Assembly: GCA_019637155.1 (NCBI GenBank)
Contig: JAHBWE010000025.1
Span: 62,001 to 126,000, forward strand
Origin: Labilithrix sp.
Lineage (GTDB): Bacteria > Myxococcota_A > Polyangia > Polyangiales > Polyangiaceae
DNA: 64,000 nucleotides
Direction: 5' to 3'
Both the position numbers and the translations under genes were made by a program. Under the pieces are notes generated by a model. It saw only the letters and a list, made by a program, of their open reading frames with translations, was not told the origin of the DNA and did not search any database. Each line of letters starts with the position of its first letter. Positions within the stretch are counted from its first letter, which is position 1. Below, one piece after another: positions 32,955 to 41,501 of the stretch.

Positions 32955-34073
32955 CTAGACGTTGAAGCGGAAGTGGACGACGTCGCCGTCGCGCATGACG
33001 TACTCCTTGCCTTCGATCGCGAGCTTGCCGGCGTCGCGGCACTTGGATTCGCTGCCGAGCGAGACGAGGTCCTCCCACCAGATGACCTCGGCCTTGATGA
33101 AGCCCTTCTCGAAGTCGGTGTGGATGACGCCGGCGGCTTGGGGGGCGCGGGCGCCGACCTTCGTCGTCCAGGCGCGGACCTCCACCTTGCCGGCGGTGAA
33201 GAAGGTGAGGAGGCCGAGGAGCTTGTAGCCTGCACGGATCACGGCGTAGAGGCCGGGCTCCTTGAGGCCCGCGCTCTCGAGGAACTCGGGGCGGTCCTTC
33301 GGATCGAGCTCCGCGATCTGGCTCTCGAGCGCGGCGCAGACGGGGACGACGAAGGTGTTCTCGCTCTTCGCGAGGTCCTCGAGCGCCTTGAAGTGTTTGT
33401 TGGCCTCGAGGTTCGCGATCGAGGCTTCGTCGATGTTCGCGATGTAGAACGCGGGCTTCGCGGTGAGGAGCCAGAGGTCGCGCACGATGAGCTGCGCGTC
33501 GGCGTTGTCGGCCCAGCTCGCCTTGGGGATGAGGGTGCGGGCGGGCTTGCCGTCGTTCAGGTGCGCGGCGAGGTCGTTGCAGATCGTCTCGGCGAGCTTC
33601 TCCTTCGGATCGTTCGCCTTCGCCATCTTGCGCGCCTTGTCGCCGCGCTTGTTCACCGTCTCGAGGTCCTTGAGGCAGAGCTCCATCGTGACGGTCGCGA
33701 TGTCGGCGACGGGGTCGACCTTGTTCTCGACGTGGATGACGTTCGGGTCCTCGAAGCAGCGGCCGACCTGCACGATCGCGTCGGCCTCGCGGATGTGGCT
33801 GAGGAACTGGTTGCCGAGGCCTTCGCCCTTCGAGGCGCCGCGGACGAGGCCCGCGATGTCGACGAAGTTGAAGGTGGTGGGGACGACCTTCTCGGCGTTG
33901 ACGACGGCGTTGATCTTGTCGAGGCGATCGTCCGGGACGACGACGACGCCGACGTTGGGCTCGATCGTGCAGAACGGGTAGTTCGCGGCTTCCGCTTTTG
34001 CCGACGAGAGCGAGTTGAAGAGGGTGGACTTGCCGACGTTGGGGAGGCCGACGATGCCGATCGAGAGCGCCAT
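32955..34073 (-). CDS. ychF: Redox-regulated ATPase/GTPase YchF (Obg-like)
   Basis: The 372-residue protein has the Walker A GLPNVGKST (residues 9-17), the FVDIAGLVRGASKGEGLGNQFLSHIREADAI switch region, and the ENKVDPVADI feature of the YchF branch, where a non-canonical G4 gives ATP preference. A TGS domain is visible at the C-terminus (LLTFFTAGKVEVRAWTTKVGARAPQAAGVIHTDFEKGFI). YchF binds ribosomes and is linked to oxidative stress control. The start ATG with the normal MALSIGIVG opening was chosen; it is transcribed away from the VanW-like gene. Confidence 0.95.
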   Translation of the reverse strand: MALSIGIVGLPNVGKSTLFNSLSSAKAEAANYPFCTIEPNVGVVVVPDDRLDKINAVVNAEKVVPTTFNFVDIAGLVRGASKGEGLGNQFLSHIREADAIVQVGRCFEDPNVIHVENKVDPVADIATVTMELCLKDLETVNKRGDKARKMAKANDPKEKLAETICNDLAAHLNDGKPARTLIPKASWADNADAQLIVRDLWLLTAKPAFYIANIDEASIANLEANKHFKALEDLAKSENTFVVPVCAALESQIAELDPKDRPEFLESAGLKEPGLYAVIRAGYKLLGLLTFFTAGKVEVRAWTTKVGARAPQAAGVIHTDFEKGFIKAEVIWWEDLVSLGSESKCRDAGKLAIEGKEYVMRDGDVVHFRFNV

Positions 34074-34136
34074 GGAGGGACCGCGGAAGTAGCACAAAAT
34101 TGGCCCTGTCGCCGAGCGCCGTTCGACCATGCCCGC

Positions 34137-35759
34137 GTGACGTTCGACCTGGACCGTATCGAGGAGGCCTTCGACCGCGCGCTCGCGGTGCTGAAGCCCC
34201 GCGGCTGGGCCGACGTCCGGAACATCGCGCTCTGCCTCGCGATCGGCGGCGGGGCAGGGTGGCTCGCGGTGCCGCCCGCGCTGCCGCCGACGCCGGTGCC
34301 GGAGGTGACGCTCGACGGCAAGCCGCTCGCGATCGCCGGGCGCGATCCGGGCGCGATCCTCGAGGACGCGCGGGAGATCGCGCACGCGTACGTCGCGCGC
34401 GAGATCACGGTGCAGGTGCCGGGCGCCTCGGTGACGCGGCGGCGCTCGGAGCTCGGGGCGCGCGTGGAGGCTGGGCGCGTGGCTTCGCTGGTCACGCAGC
34501 TCGTGGAGCCGCAGTCGGCGCTGCGGCGCGCGGCGGCGCAGCACGGAAAGCGCATCGCGCTGCCGCTGCCGGTCACGATCGACACGCGGCGCGCGCTCGC
34601 GACGCTCCTCGTGATGAAGGACGATCTCGATCGCGCGCCGGCCGACGCGTACGTCGACCTCGCGCGGCACCAGCTCGTGCCGGAGCAAGAGGGGAGGCGC
34701 GTCGACGTGTACGCGACCGCGGCTCGGCTCGACGCGGCGCTCGTTCGTGGGGACGCGGCGGTGGAGGCGGTCGTCGATCACGTGCCGGCGGCGCGGACGG
34801 TGGCGAGCATCGGTGAGGTCTCGACCGACGACGTGCTCGGGTACTTCGAGACGAGGTACAACCCGGACCGGAAGCACGCGGACCGCTCGTTCAACTTGCG
34901 GCTCGCGGCGTCGAAGCTCGACGGGCACGTCGTGATGCCGGGTGAGGTCTTCGACTTCAACGAGGTCGTCGGCGCGCGGGACGAGGCGAACGGGTACAAG
35001 GTCGCGGCCGCGATCGCGAACGGCGAGATCGTCGACGGCATCGGCGGCGGGACGTGCCAGATCGCGGGCACGCTCCACGGCGCGGCGTATTTCGCGGGGC
35101 TGCCCGTCGTCGAGCGGCGGCCGCACACGCGGCCGAGCTTCTATATCAAGATGGGGATGGACGCGACGGTCGTGTACCCGACCATCACGCTGAAGCTGAG
35201 GAACGATTTTCCGCATCCGATCGTGCTCCACGAGACGGTGGAGAACGGCGTCGTCCGCGCGGAGATCCTCGGGCCGAAGCGGACGCGCGACGTCGTGTTC
35301 ACGCGGAGGATCGAGGACGTCGTGCCGTTCGGCGAGAGCGAGAAGCAGGACGCGGCGTTGCCGAAGGGCACGCGCATCCTCGCGCAGCGCGGCATCCCCG
35401 GCTTCAAGGTCCGGCGCGATCGCACGATCCGCGACGGCGAGAAGGTGACGCGCGAGCACGACAAGGACGAGTACCCGCCGACGCAGCAGATCTGGCGCGT
35501 CGGCACGGGGCCGACCGACCTGAAGGTGACCGCGGTCGACGACGAGCACCCGGAGTACATCGCGGACGAGCAGCTCACGATCGCGCAGGGCCCCAACATC
35601 GAGGACCCGCACGCGCGCCGCAACGGCGTGCGCGCGGGCGGGCCCACGGTCGAAGCGCGCGTCCCCGGCCGCTACGGCACGCGCGGCTGGAGCATCCGGT
35701 CTTCCGAGCGCGTCTCGAGCCACGCGAAGCGCGCCGGCCACGCGGTGCGCTCGCGGTAG
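34137..35759 (+). CDS. VanW-family membrane-anchored protein
   Basis: The 540-residue protein has one N-terminal membrane helix (about residues 27-45) and then an outward-facing region. Residues ~50-230 look like a peptidoglycan-binding-type domain (PG_binding_4 style), with EVTLDGKPLAIAG and repeated ITVQVPGASV-like strands. A VanW domain follows from about residue 245, with MPGEVFDFNEVVGAR, DGIGGGTCQIAGTLHGAAYFAGLP and YPTITLKLRNDFPHPIVLHE. VanW proteins are of unknown biochemical function and linked to cell wall or sporulation. GTG at 34137 is the only plausible start; an ATG at 34129 is in another frame and stops at once. Confidence 0.84.
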   Translation: MTFDLDRIEEAFDRALAVLKPRGWADVRNIALCLAIGGGAGWLAVPPALPPTPVPEVTLDGKPLAIAGRDPGAILEDAREIAHAYVAREITVQVPGASVTRRRSELGARVEAGRVASLVTQLVEPQSALRRAAAQHGKRIALPLPVTIDTRRALATLLVMKDDLDRAPADAYVDLARHQLVPEQEGRRVDVYATAARLDAALVRGDAAVEAVVDHVPAARTVASIGEVSTDDVLGYFETRYNPDRKHADRSFNLRLAASKLDGHVVMPGEVFDFNEVVGARDEANGYKVAAAIANGEIVDGIGGGTCQIAGTLHGAAYFAGLPVVERRPHTRPSFYIKMGMDATVVYPTITLKLRNDFPHPIVLHETVENGVVRAEILGPKRTRDVVFTRRIEDVVPFGESEKQDAALPKGTRILAQRGIPGFKVRRDRTIRDGEKVTREHDKDEYPPTQQIWRVGTGPTDLKVTAVDDEHPEYIADEQLTIAQGPNIEDPHARRNGVRAGGPTVEARVPGRYGTRGWSIRSSERVSSHAKRAGHAVRSR

Positions 35760-35771
35760 ACGCGTATAGCA

Positions 35772-36665
35772 TCAGGGCGAAGGGGCCATGGCGCGGAGCC
35801 TGCGTGCGGCGTCGTGTTCGTCGCGTTGTTCGAGCCGCTTTGCGATGACGCTCAGGAGCGCACGGGGTGGGGGCGTGAGCTTGGCGCGCACGGCGTCGAG
35901 GGTCGCGTCGTCGCCCTCGCGCGCGGCCGCCTCCGCGATGCGCGTCAGTCGCACGGTCGAGAGCGGATGGCAGAGAAGGAACGGCGCGATCGCGAGGGTG
36001 AAGCGCCGCGCGGACGCGTCGTCGAGGTCGAGCGCCTGTCCGAGGAACACCGTGAGGCAGGGCTCGAGGTTGAGCGCGCCCTTCAAGAGCGCGAGCGCCT
36101 TCTTCGCGTCGAGCGCCTTCGCGACCGCCTGGTGCGAGGCGAGGTAGTTCTTCTCCGGCTCGAGCGGAGGTTCTTCCTCGGGCTCGGGTCCCGGGTCGTA
36201 GTTGGTGTACCGAACGCCTTTGAAGACGATCGCCGCGGCGGCGAGGTCGGGCTTCGCCACGAGCTCCGCGTAATAGAGCGACGGCATCGGGAGCCCGCGC
36301 ATGGCGGGCTTCTTCTTCGTCGCGCCGGGCGGTGCGATCCAGCGCTCGATGCTGGTCTGATCGACGTCCCATACACCGATGAAGTGCACGTGTGTCTTCA
36401 GCTTGCGGGCGAGGTGACGCGCGAGCCCGAAGTCGGCCGTGTAGCGCTCGCTGTCGAGGACCTCTACCCAGCCGTTCTCGATGCCGCCGATCGCGTAGCC
36501 GAGTGTCTTCGTCTTCTCGAGTCGGAGAGGCTCGAGCGGGCGCACCTCGCGCGCGAGCACACGTGCGCCCTTGGCGGTCCAGTAGACCTCGATCTCGTCC
36601 CGGATCCGCTCCGGCGTGATCGTTCGACCGAGACGGAGCTGGATCCAGCAGGCGTTCGTCCCCAT
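35772..36665 (-). CDS. Hypothetical protein
   Basis: A 297-residue soluble protein with no signal peptide and no motif that I can place. Residues 1-110 look like a mixed alpha/beta domain (TITPERIRDEIEVYW, LGYAIGGIENGWVEVLDSE, LARKLKTHVHFIGVWDVDQTSIERW). A short acidic/Pro linker (PEPEEEPPLEPEKN) at about residues 178-192 leads to a helical C-terminal half with repeated Ala/Leu segments. It starts 30 bases from the coaBC start on the other strand, so the two promoters must overlap, and its end faces the VanW-like gene. Confidence 0.62.
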   Translation of the reverse strand: MGTNACWIQLRLGRTITPERIRDEIEVYWTAKGARVLAREVRPLEPLRLEKTKTLGYAIGGIENGWVEVLDSERYTADFGLARHLARKLKTHVHFIGVWDVDQTSIERWIAPPGATKKKPAMRGLPMPSLYYAELVAKPDLAAAAIVFKGVRYTNYDPGPEPEEEPPLEPEKNYLASHQAVAKALDAKKALALLKGALNLEPCLTVFLGQALDLDDASARRFTLAIAPFLLCHPLSTVRLTRIAEAAAREGDDATLDAVRAKLTPPPRALLSVIAKRLEQRDEHDAARRLRAMAPSP

Positions 36666-36695
36666 CGTCGATCGCGATGGTACGCTGCCCTGCGG

Positions 36696-37895
36696 ATGAA
36701 GATCGCGCTCGCCGTCACCGGAAGTGTCGCCGCGTACAAAGCGGTCGAGGTCGCGCGTCTCTTCGTGAAGGCGGGGCACGAGGTGATCCCGCTGATGACG
36801 GCGTCGGCGACGCGGTTCGTCGGGGCGGTCACGCTCTCGGGGATCTGCGGCGCGAAGGTCGCGGTCGACATGTGGGATCCCGACTATCCCGGCGAGCTGC
36901 ACGTCGCGATCGCGGACCGCGCGGATGCGATCGTCGTCGTGCCTGCCACCGCGGACGTGCTCGCGCGCTTCGCCGAGGGGCGGGCGGACGATCTCGTCAC
37001 CGCGACGGTGCTGTGCGCGCGCGGGGCCGTGTTCGTCGCCCCGGCGATGCACCCGCGGATGTGGGCGCACCCCGCGACGCAGCGGAACGTCGCGGCGCTC
37101 GGGAACCTGCGGTTCATCGGGCCGGTGCACGGGCTCGTCGCGTCGGGCGACTCCGGGATGGGACGGATGGCGGAGCCGGCGACGATCGTGGACGCGGTGC
37201 TGGGTGGGTTGGGTGGCTTCGGCGCTCGAGACCTCGCCGGGCGGCACGTCGTCGTGACGGCGGGGCCGACGTTCGAGGCGATCGATCCGGTGCGCTTCCT
37301 CGGCAATCGATCGAGCGGGAAGATGGGGTTCGCGGTCGCGGCGCGGGCGGCGGCGCGGGGGGCGCGCGTGACGCTGATCGCGGGGCCGGTCGCGCTCGCG
37401 ACGCCGGGGGCGGTGGTGCGCGTCGACGTCGAGAGCGCGGAGGACATGCGCGGCGCGCTCGCGAAGGCGCTCCCCGGCGCCGACGCGCTCGTGATGGCGG
37501 CGGCGGTCGCGGACTTCCGGCCCGACGCCGCGAGCGCGACGAAGATCAAGAAGGGGGAGGGGGCGGCGCCTTCGATCGCGCTGGCGAAGAACCCGGACTT
37601 GATCGCGGAGATCGGGGCGGCGCGGACCGGCGCGCGGCCCGTCCTCGTCGCGTTCGCGCTCGAGACCGGCGACGACGACGCCGTCGTCGCGTACGCGAAG
37701 GACAAGCTCACGCGGAAGCGCGTCGACGTCGTCGTCGCGAACGCGGCGCACGAGTCGCTCGGTCGCGGGGAGAACCGCGTGTCGTTCGTCGACGCGGAGG
37801 GCGCGTCGCCGTTCGTCGCGGCGGCGAAGGACGCGCTCGCGGACCGGATCCTCGATCGCGTCGTCGCGAAGCTCTCGTCCGCGCGTCAGGACTGA
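36696..37895 (+). CDS. coaBC: Phosphopantothenoylcysteine decarboxylase/phosphopantothenate-cysteine ligase, variant active site
   Basis: The 399-residue bifunctional enzyme makes 4'-phosphopantetheine for coenzyme A. The CoaC half has ALAVTGSVAAYKA (flavin) and His69 (ELHVAIADRAD), but the PxMNxxMW motif reads PAMHPRMW, with His119 in place of Asn, and the ACGDxGxGRM motif reads ASGDSGMGRM, with Ser150 in place of the catalytic Cys. The CoaB half is normal: VTAGPTFEAIDPVRFLGNRSSGKMG, MAAAVADFRP, KIKK and ALAKNPDLIAEIG. Actinobacterial enzymes, as I recall, share PAMHxxMW, so this could be a real subtype. Its end overlaps the convergent regulator gene by ten bases. Confidence 0.9.
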   Translation: MKIALAVTGSVAAYKAVEVARLFVKAGHEVIPLMTASATRFVGAVTLSGICGAKVAVDMWDPDYPGELHVAIADRADAIVVVPATADVLARFAEGRADDLVTATVLCARGAVFVAPAMHPRMWAHPATQRNVAALGNLRFIGPVHGLVASGDSGMGRMAEPATIVDAVLGGLGGFGARDLAGRHVVVTAGPTFEAIDPVRFLGNRSSGKMGFAVAARAAARGARVTLIAGPVALATPGAVVRVDVESAEDMRGALAKALPGADALVMAAAVADFRPDAASATKIKKGEGAAPSIALAKNPDLIAEIGAARTGARPVLVAFALETGDDDAVVAYAKDKLTRKRVDVVVANAAHESLGRGENRVSFVDAEGASPFVAAAKDALADRILDRVVAKLSSARQD

Positions 37896-38440
37896 TCGAG
37901 GAGGCCGACGACGGCCTCCGCCGCGCCGTCGCTCTTGCCGCGGACGACGACGGAGGTGACGCCGAGCTTCGGGAGCGTCGTCTGCATGCCGGCGTCGGCG
38001 TCGTAGACGACGACCGCGACGTTCGCGAGCTTCTCGGTGCGGCGCAGCGCGCGCACCACGTCGGCGAGCTTCGCGTCGTCGCAGCGCGCGTCGATCGCGA
38101 GCACGTCCGGGGTCTCGCCCGCGACGCCGAGGAGCCCCTCGAGGACGCCGCCGAAGGACACGAACGACGTGCCGCGGGCCTTGCAGGCCTTCGCGAGCGC
38201 GCGCATCGACGCGCCGGGCTTGCCGATCGCGGCGACGGTGCCGCCGGGGCTCGTCACCGCGCGCGGCAGCGGCGGCAGGTTGTTCTTCTCGCAGTAGGCG
38301 CGCGCGTCGTCGGTGCGGACGCGGTACTGCGAGCCCGGCGTGCGGAACGCGGGCAGCTTCCCCTCGCGGATCCAGAGGTAGACCGTCTTCGGATGAAGCT
38401 CCCAGATCCGCGCGAGCTCGGAGGGGCGGAGCAACGGCAT
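37886..38440 (-). CDS. HTH (excisionase-like) regulator with receiver-like domain
   Basis: The 184-residue protein has an N-terminal MerR/excisionase-type winged HTH (LLRPSELARIWELHPKTVYLWIREGKLPAFRTPGSQYRV and the following R-x-D-D). After a linker, residues ~70-184 look like a response-regulator receiver fold (PDVLAIDARCDDAKLADVV, NVAVVVYDADAG, VTSVVVRGK) in which the aspartate pocket is only partly recognisable. The ATG at 38440 directly precedes the HTH; longer readings upstream are non-homologous and would overlap the divergent lipoprotein gene. Such proteins often control development or local genes in myxobacteria. Confidence 0.72.
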   Translation of the reverse strand: MPLLRPSELARIWELHPKTVYLWIREGKLPAFRTPGSQYRVRTDDARAYCEKNNLPPLPRAVTSPGGTVAAIGKPGASMRALAKACKARGTSFVSFGGVLEGLLGVAGETPDVLAIDARCDDAKLADVVRALRRTEKLANVAVVVYDADAGMQTTLPKLGVTSVVVRGKSDGAAEAVVGLLDQS

Positions 38441-38492
38441 CGGAGCGAGAGCATATTGACGCTCAGCACGCCCGTCGAGTAACGCGGAGGGG

Positions 38493-39803
38493 ATGGGTCG
38501 CGCCGGGCGCACGAAGTGGTACGCGCTCGCGGCGGTGCCGGGGCTCGCGGTGACGCTCATCGCGGCGTGCACCGGCGACGACGACGTGTTCCGCGCCGCG
38601 CCGCTCTACGCCTACGACGGCGCGACGAACGATCTGCCGCGCGAGCCGGTCACGCCGCCGGAGGCGGGGGCGCCTGCGCTCTCGTGCGGCGACGCGGCCG
38701 GGGCGCCCGCGCGCGCGCTCCTCGTCAACGGCGAGCGGCCGAGCGAGCTCGTCGCGATGAACCTCGACTCGTTCGCGGTCGACGGCCGGCTGCCCCTCGA
38801 CGGCGGTCTCGGGATCACGTCGGTGACGGGCTTCGATCCGTGGCTCCTCGATCAGGAGAACGATCTGGTCACGCGGCTCGACGCGCGCGAGCCGTGGAAG
38901 CCGGTCGCGGAGTGGTCCGTCCGCGGCGACGACGCGCCCGCCGGCGACACGCGGCCGGCGCGGCCCGTGAGCGTGGTCCAGGTGTCGTGCTCGAAGGCCT
39001 ACGTCATCCGCGCGAACCGGAACCGGATCGCGATCATCGATCCTTCGCAGACGACGGGCGCGCCGACGGGGTGGGTCGATCTCACGCCGTTCCGCGTGAG
39101 CGGCGATACGGATACGCTCGATCTCTCCGCCGCGGTGTGGGTGCCCTCGAAGCGGAAGCTCTTCGTCCTCGCCGGCAACGTCGACCGCACGCAGGTCATC
39201 ACCGGCGCGGGCGTCCGTTGCCGCGAGGTGCTCCGCCCCGCCGTCTTCGGGATCGACGTGAGGACCGACACGGTGGTGAGCCTCGCGGGGACGGGCCCGG
39301 GCGGCGCGATCGAGCTCGAGGGGTACGATCCGCCGGCGGGTCACTCGCTGATCTACGACGCGCCGCTCGATCGCCTCCTCACGCTGAGCCGCGGCTGCAA
39401 CATCGGCCTGCCCGACGGCGGAGCGAGCCTCACCGCGCGGCGTCGCGTCGAGCAGGTCGACCTCGCGACCGGCGCGGTCAAGCTCGCGCTGTCGCTCGAC
39501 AACCGGCCGGCGCCGACCGGCTTCGCCCTCGTCGACGGGGATCACGCGGCCGTCGTCTTCGGCGAGCGCGGCTACCTCTGGAACCCGCGCGAGACGTCGC
39601 TCGGCGATCCGATCGACGGCGGCGCGCACGCGGTCGCGAACGACGGGCGCGGCGGCTTCGTCGGCTCGCGGCGCAAGGACCAGTCGCTCGAGGTCTTCAC
39701 GCTCCCGATCGGCGACGCGGGCGCGGCGCGTCCGGTCGCGACGAACCCCTTCACGAGCCTGGGCGGCTTCGCCGCGAGCATCGAAGCATGGCCTCCGCGC
39801 TGA
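38493..39803 (+). CDS. Hypothetical propeller-like lipoprotein
   Basis: A 436-residue lipoprotein (lipobox LIAAC; Cys near residue 26) with a Pro/Ala linker and a repetitive beta-rich body, for example PARALLVNGERPSELVAMNL, KAYVIRANRNRIAIIDP, KRKLFVLAGNVDRTQVI and SLIYDAPLDRLLTLSRG, suggestive of a beta-propeller of YVTN/SMP-30 type. No catalytic motif is seen. GGAGGGG precedes the ATG. It overlaps the methyltransferase gene by 16 bases. Confidence 0.66.
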   Translation: MGRAGRTKWYALAAVPGLAVTLIAACTGDDDVFRAAPLYAYDGATNDLPREPVTPPEAGAPALSCGDAAGAPARALLVNGERPSELVAMNLDSFAVDGRLPLDGGLGITSVTGFDPWLLDQENDLVTRLDAREPWKPVAEWSVRGDDAPAGDTRPARPVSVVQVSCSKAYVIRANRNRIAIIDPSQTTGAPTGWVDLTPFRVSGDTDTLDLSAAVWVPSKRKLFVLAGNVDRTQVITGAGVRCREVLRPAVFGIDVRTDTVVSLAGTGPGGAIELEGYDPPAGHSLIYDAPLDRLLTLSRGCNIGLPDGGASLTARRRVEQVDLATGAVKLALSLDNRPAPTGFALVDGDHAAVVFGERGYLWNPRETSLGDPIDGGAHAVANDGRGGFVGSRRKDQSLEVFTLPIGDAGAARPVATNPFTSLGGFAASIEAWPPR

Positions 39804-40420
39804 CCCCCTCCGACCTCGAGACCGTCGCCGGCCGCACGCTCGGCCACTACGACGCGAGCGCGGACTCGTTCCGCGCGGGGACGTGGGACCACGACGTCAC
39901 GCAGAACTACGACGCGCTCCTCCGCGCGATCGAGGTCCCGCCGCCCGCGCGCATCCTCGACTTCGGCTGCGGGCCGGGGCGCGATCTCGTCTGGTTCAAG
40001 TCGCAAGGGCACGCGCCGGTCGGCCTCGACGGCTCGGCGCGCTTCTGCGAGATGGCGCGCGCCGCGAGCGGCTGCGAGGTGCTCCATCAGAGCTTCCTCG
40101 CGCTGGAGCTGCCGGTCGCGCGCTTCGACGGCGTCTTCGCGAACGCGTCGCTCTTCCACGTCCCGACGCAGGAGCTCCCGCGCGTGCTCTCCGCGCTCCA
40201 CGCCGCCCTCGCTCCGCGCGGCGTCCTCTTCGCGTCGAACCCGCGCGGCGACGATCGCGAGGGCTGGAACGGCGATCGCTACGGCGCGTACCACTCGCTC
40301 GAGGGTTGGCGCCGCTTCGTGACCGCGGCGGGCTTCGAGGAGATCGAGCACTACTATCGCCCCGCGGGCAAGCCACGCGCGGAGCAGCCGTGGCTCGCGA
40401 CGGTGTGGCGGCGCGCGTGA
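39788..40420 (+). CDS. Class I SAM-dependent methyltransferase
   Basis: The 210-residue protein has the SAM motif ILDFGCGPGRDLVWFKSQG, acidic end of strand 2 (VGLDGSARF), and FDGVFANASLFHVP as motif II/III, in the style of UbiE/Methyltransf_11 families. A final domain ends with LEGWRRFVTAAGFEEIEHYY. Small-molecule substrate is unknown. It overlaps the preceding lipoprotein gene by 16 bases and the next gene by GTGA, so the three are likely one transcript. Confidence 0.85.
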   Translation: MASALTPSDLETVAGRTLGHYDASADSFRAGTWDHDVTQNYDALLRAIEVPPPARILDFGCGPGRDLVWFKSQGHAPVGLDGSARFCEMARAASGCEVLHQSFLALELPVARFDGVFANASLFHVPTQELPRVLSALHAALAPRGVLFASNPRGDDREGWNGDRYGAYHSLEGWRRFVTAAGFEEIEHYYRPAGKPRAEQPWLATVWRRA

Positions 40421-40716
40421 TCTTCCACCTCGTGGAGCGCGCGCGGCTCGTGTGGGACGCGGACGATCGGTATCGCCCCGCGTCGCTGGCGGGGGAGGGG
40501 TTCATCCATGCGTCGTACGGCGACGAGGTCGCGGAGAGCGCGCGGCTCTACTTCGCGGCGGACGCGGACCTCGTCGTCGTCGCGATCGATCCGGACAAGC
40601 TCGACGTCCGGCTGGAGGTCGCGACGACGCCGCGCGGGCCGATGCCCCACATCCACGGTCCGCTCCCGCGCGCCGCGGTCGTGAGCGTCGTCTCGCTCGC
40701 CGACCACACGCCGTGA
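40417..40716 (+). CDS. DUF952 family protein
   Basis: A 99-residue protein matching the DUF952 pattern: IFHLVERARLVWDAD, YRPASLAGEGFIHASYGDEV, then LVVVAIDPDKL and MPHIHGPLPRAAVVSV. The family is small, cytoplasmic and of unknown function, possibly a nucleotide- or glutathione-related fold. It starts at a GTG overlapping the methyltransferase stop and ends five bases from a convergent Uma2 gene. Confidence 0.82.
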   Translation: MIFHLVERARLVWDADDRYRPASLAGEGFIHASYGDEVAESARLYFAADADLVVVAIDPDKLDVRLEVATTPRGPMPHIHGPLPRAAVVSVVSLADHTP

Positions 40717-40720
40717 AGTT

Positions 40721-41470
40721 TCATCGGCGGCGCTTGTCGAGCAACGCGCGGAGGCGGAGGTTCTCCTCTTCCGCGGCGAGACGAGCGGCGCGCTCTTGCT
40801 CTCTCTCGGCGCGGAGCTGCTCGTTGTCTGCGAGCGCGAGCTCCTTGGCTGCGCGCTCCGCTTCGGCTTCGGTCGGGAAGAGCTCGTCGCCCGCGGGGCC
40901 GAGGCCGAGACGTAGGCGGACGTTGTCGCCGCTTCCCACTGCGACGAGCCACGCGCCGAGGACCTTCGATCGGACGCGGTCGCCCTGATTGACCTCGACG
41001 CGCACGAGGCCTCGATTCCGGATGCGGCGAAACACCTGGAAGCGCCGGCGCCTCCGGCTCCGCGGGGTCGCGTGCGGGTCGAAGACGACGAGCTCCTTCA
41101 CGCCGAGCTCGGCGTAGGCGGCGGGGCCGTCGTCGTAGTCCTTCGTGACGTCGCCGGAGGCGACCTCCAACGCGAAGCTCGGCTTCACGCCCGTCTCCCA
41201 CGTCTTCCAGGACGGAATCACGATGTCGGGATCGACGCCCGGCAAGACGTAGACGTCCGGGGCGATGCGCTTGAGCGGGTTGCCTTCTTCCCAGTAGATG
41301 AACTGGTCCGCTCCGACGTGCGCGCGTATGTACGCCGCCGCGAGGAACCGCGCCAAAAGCGGACGCAGCAGCTCTGCGATCAACCGCTGGATCTCGTGCT
41401 CGCCCATGTCGTCGTTCGTCGGGTAAAGCACGTCCGCGGTAGAGATTGCTTCGGCGGTCGCGCGTTTCAT
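40721..41470 (-). CDS. Uma2-family (DUF820) PD-(D/E)XK-fold protein
   Basis: The 249-residue protein has the Uma2 core at about residues 25-160: HEIQRLIAELLRPLL, RIAPDVYVLPGVD (aspartate), PSFALEVASGDVTKDY (glutamate) and YAELGVKELVVFDP. The usual lysine four residues before the final Tyr is replaced (GPAAY), so catalysis is uncertain. The C-terminal 60 residues are a highly charged coiled coil (AEREQERAARLAAEEENLRL), typical of many Uma2 proteins. It lies between DUF952 and a hypothetical protein. Confidence 0.8.
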   Translation of the reverse strand: MKRATAEAISTADVLYPTNDDMGEHEIQRLIAELLRPLLARFLAAAYIRAHVGADQFIYWEEGNPLKRIAPDVYVLPGVDPDIVIPSWKTWETGVKPSFALEVASGDVTKDYDDGPAAYAELGVKELVVFDPHATPRSRRRRRFQVFRRIRNRGLVRVEVNQGDRVRSKVLGAWLVAVGSGDNVRLRLGLGPAGDELFPTEAEAERAAKELALADNEQLRAEREQERAARLAAEEENLRLRALLDKRRR

Positions 41471-41501
41471 GGCCTCTGCCGAGTATAGCTCAACACGCGG
41501 G

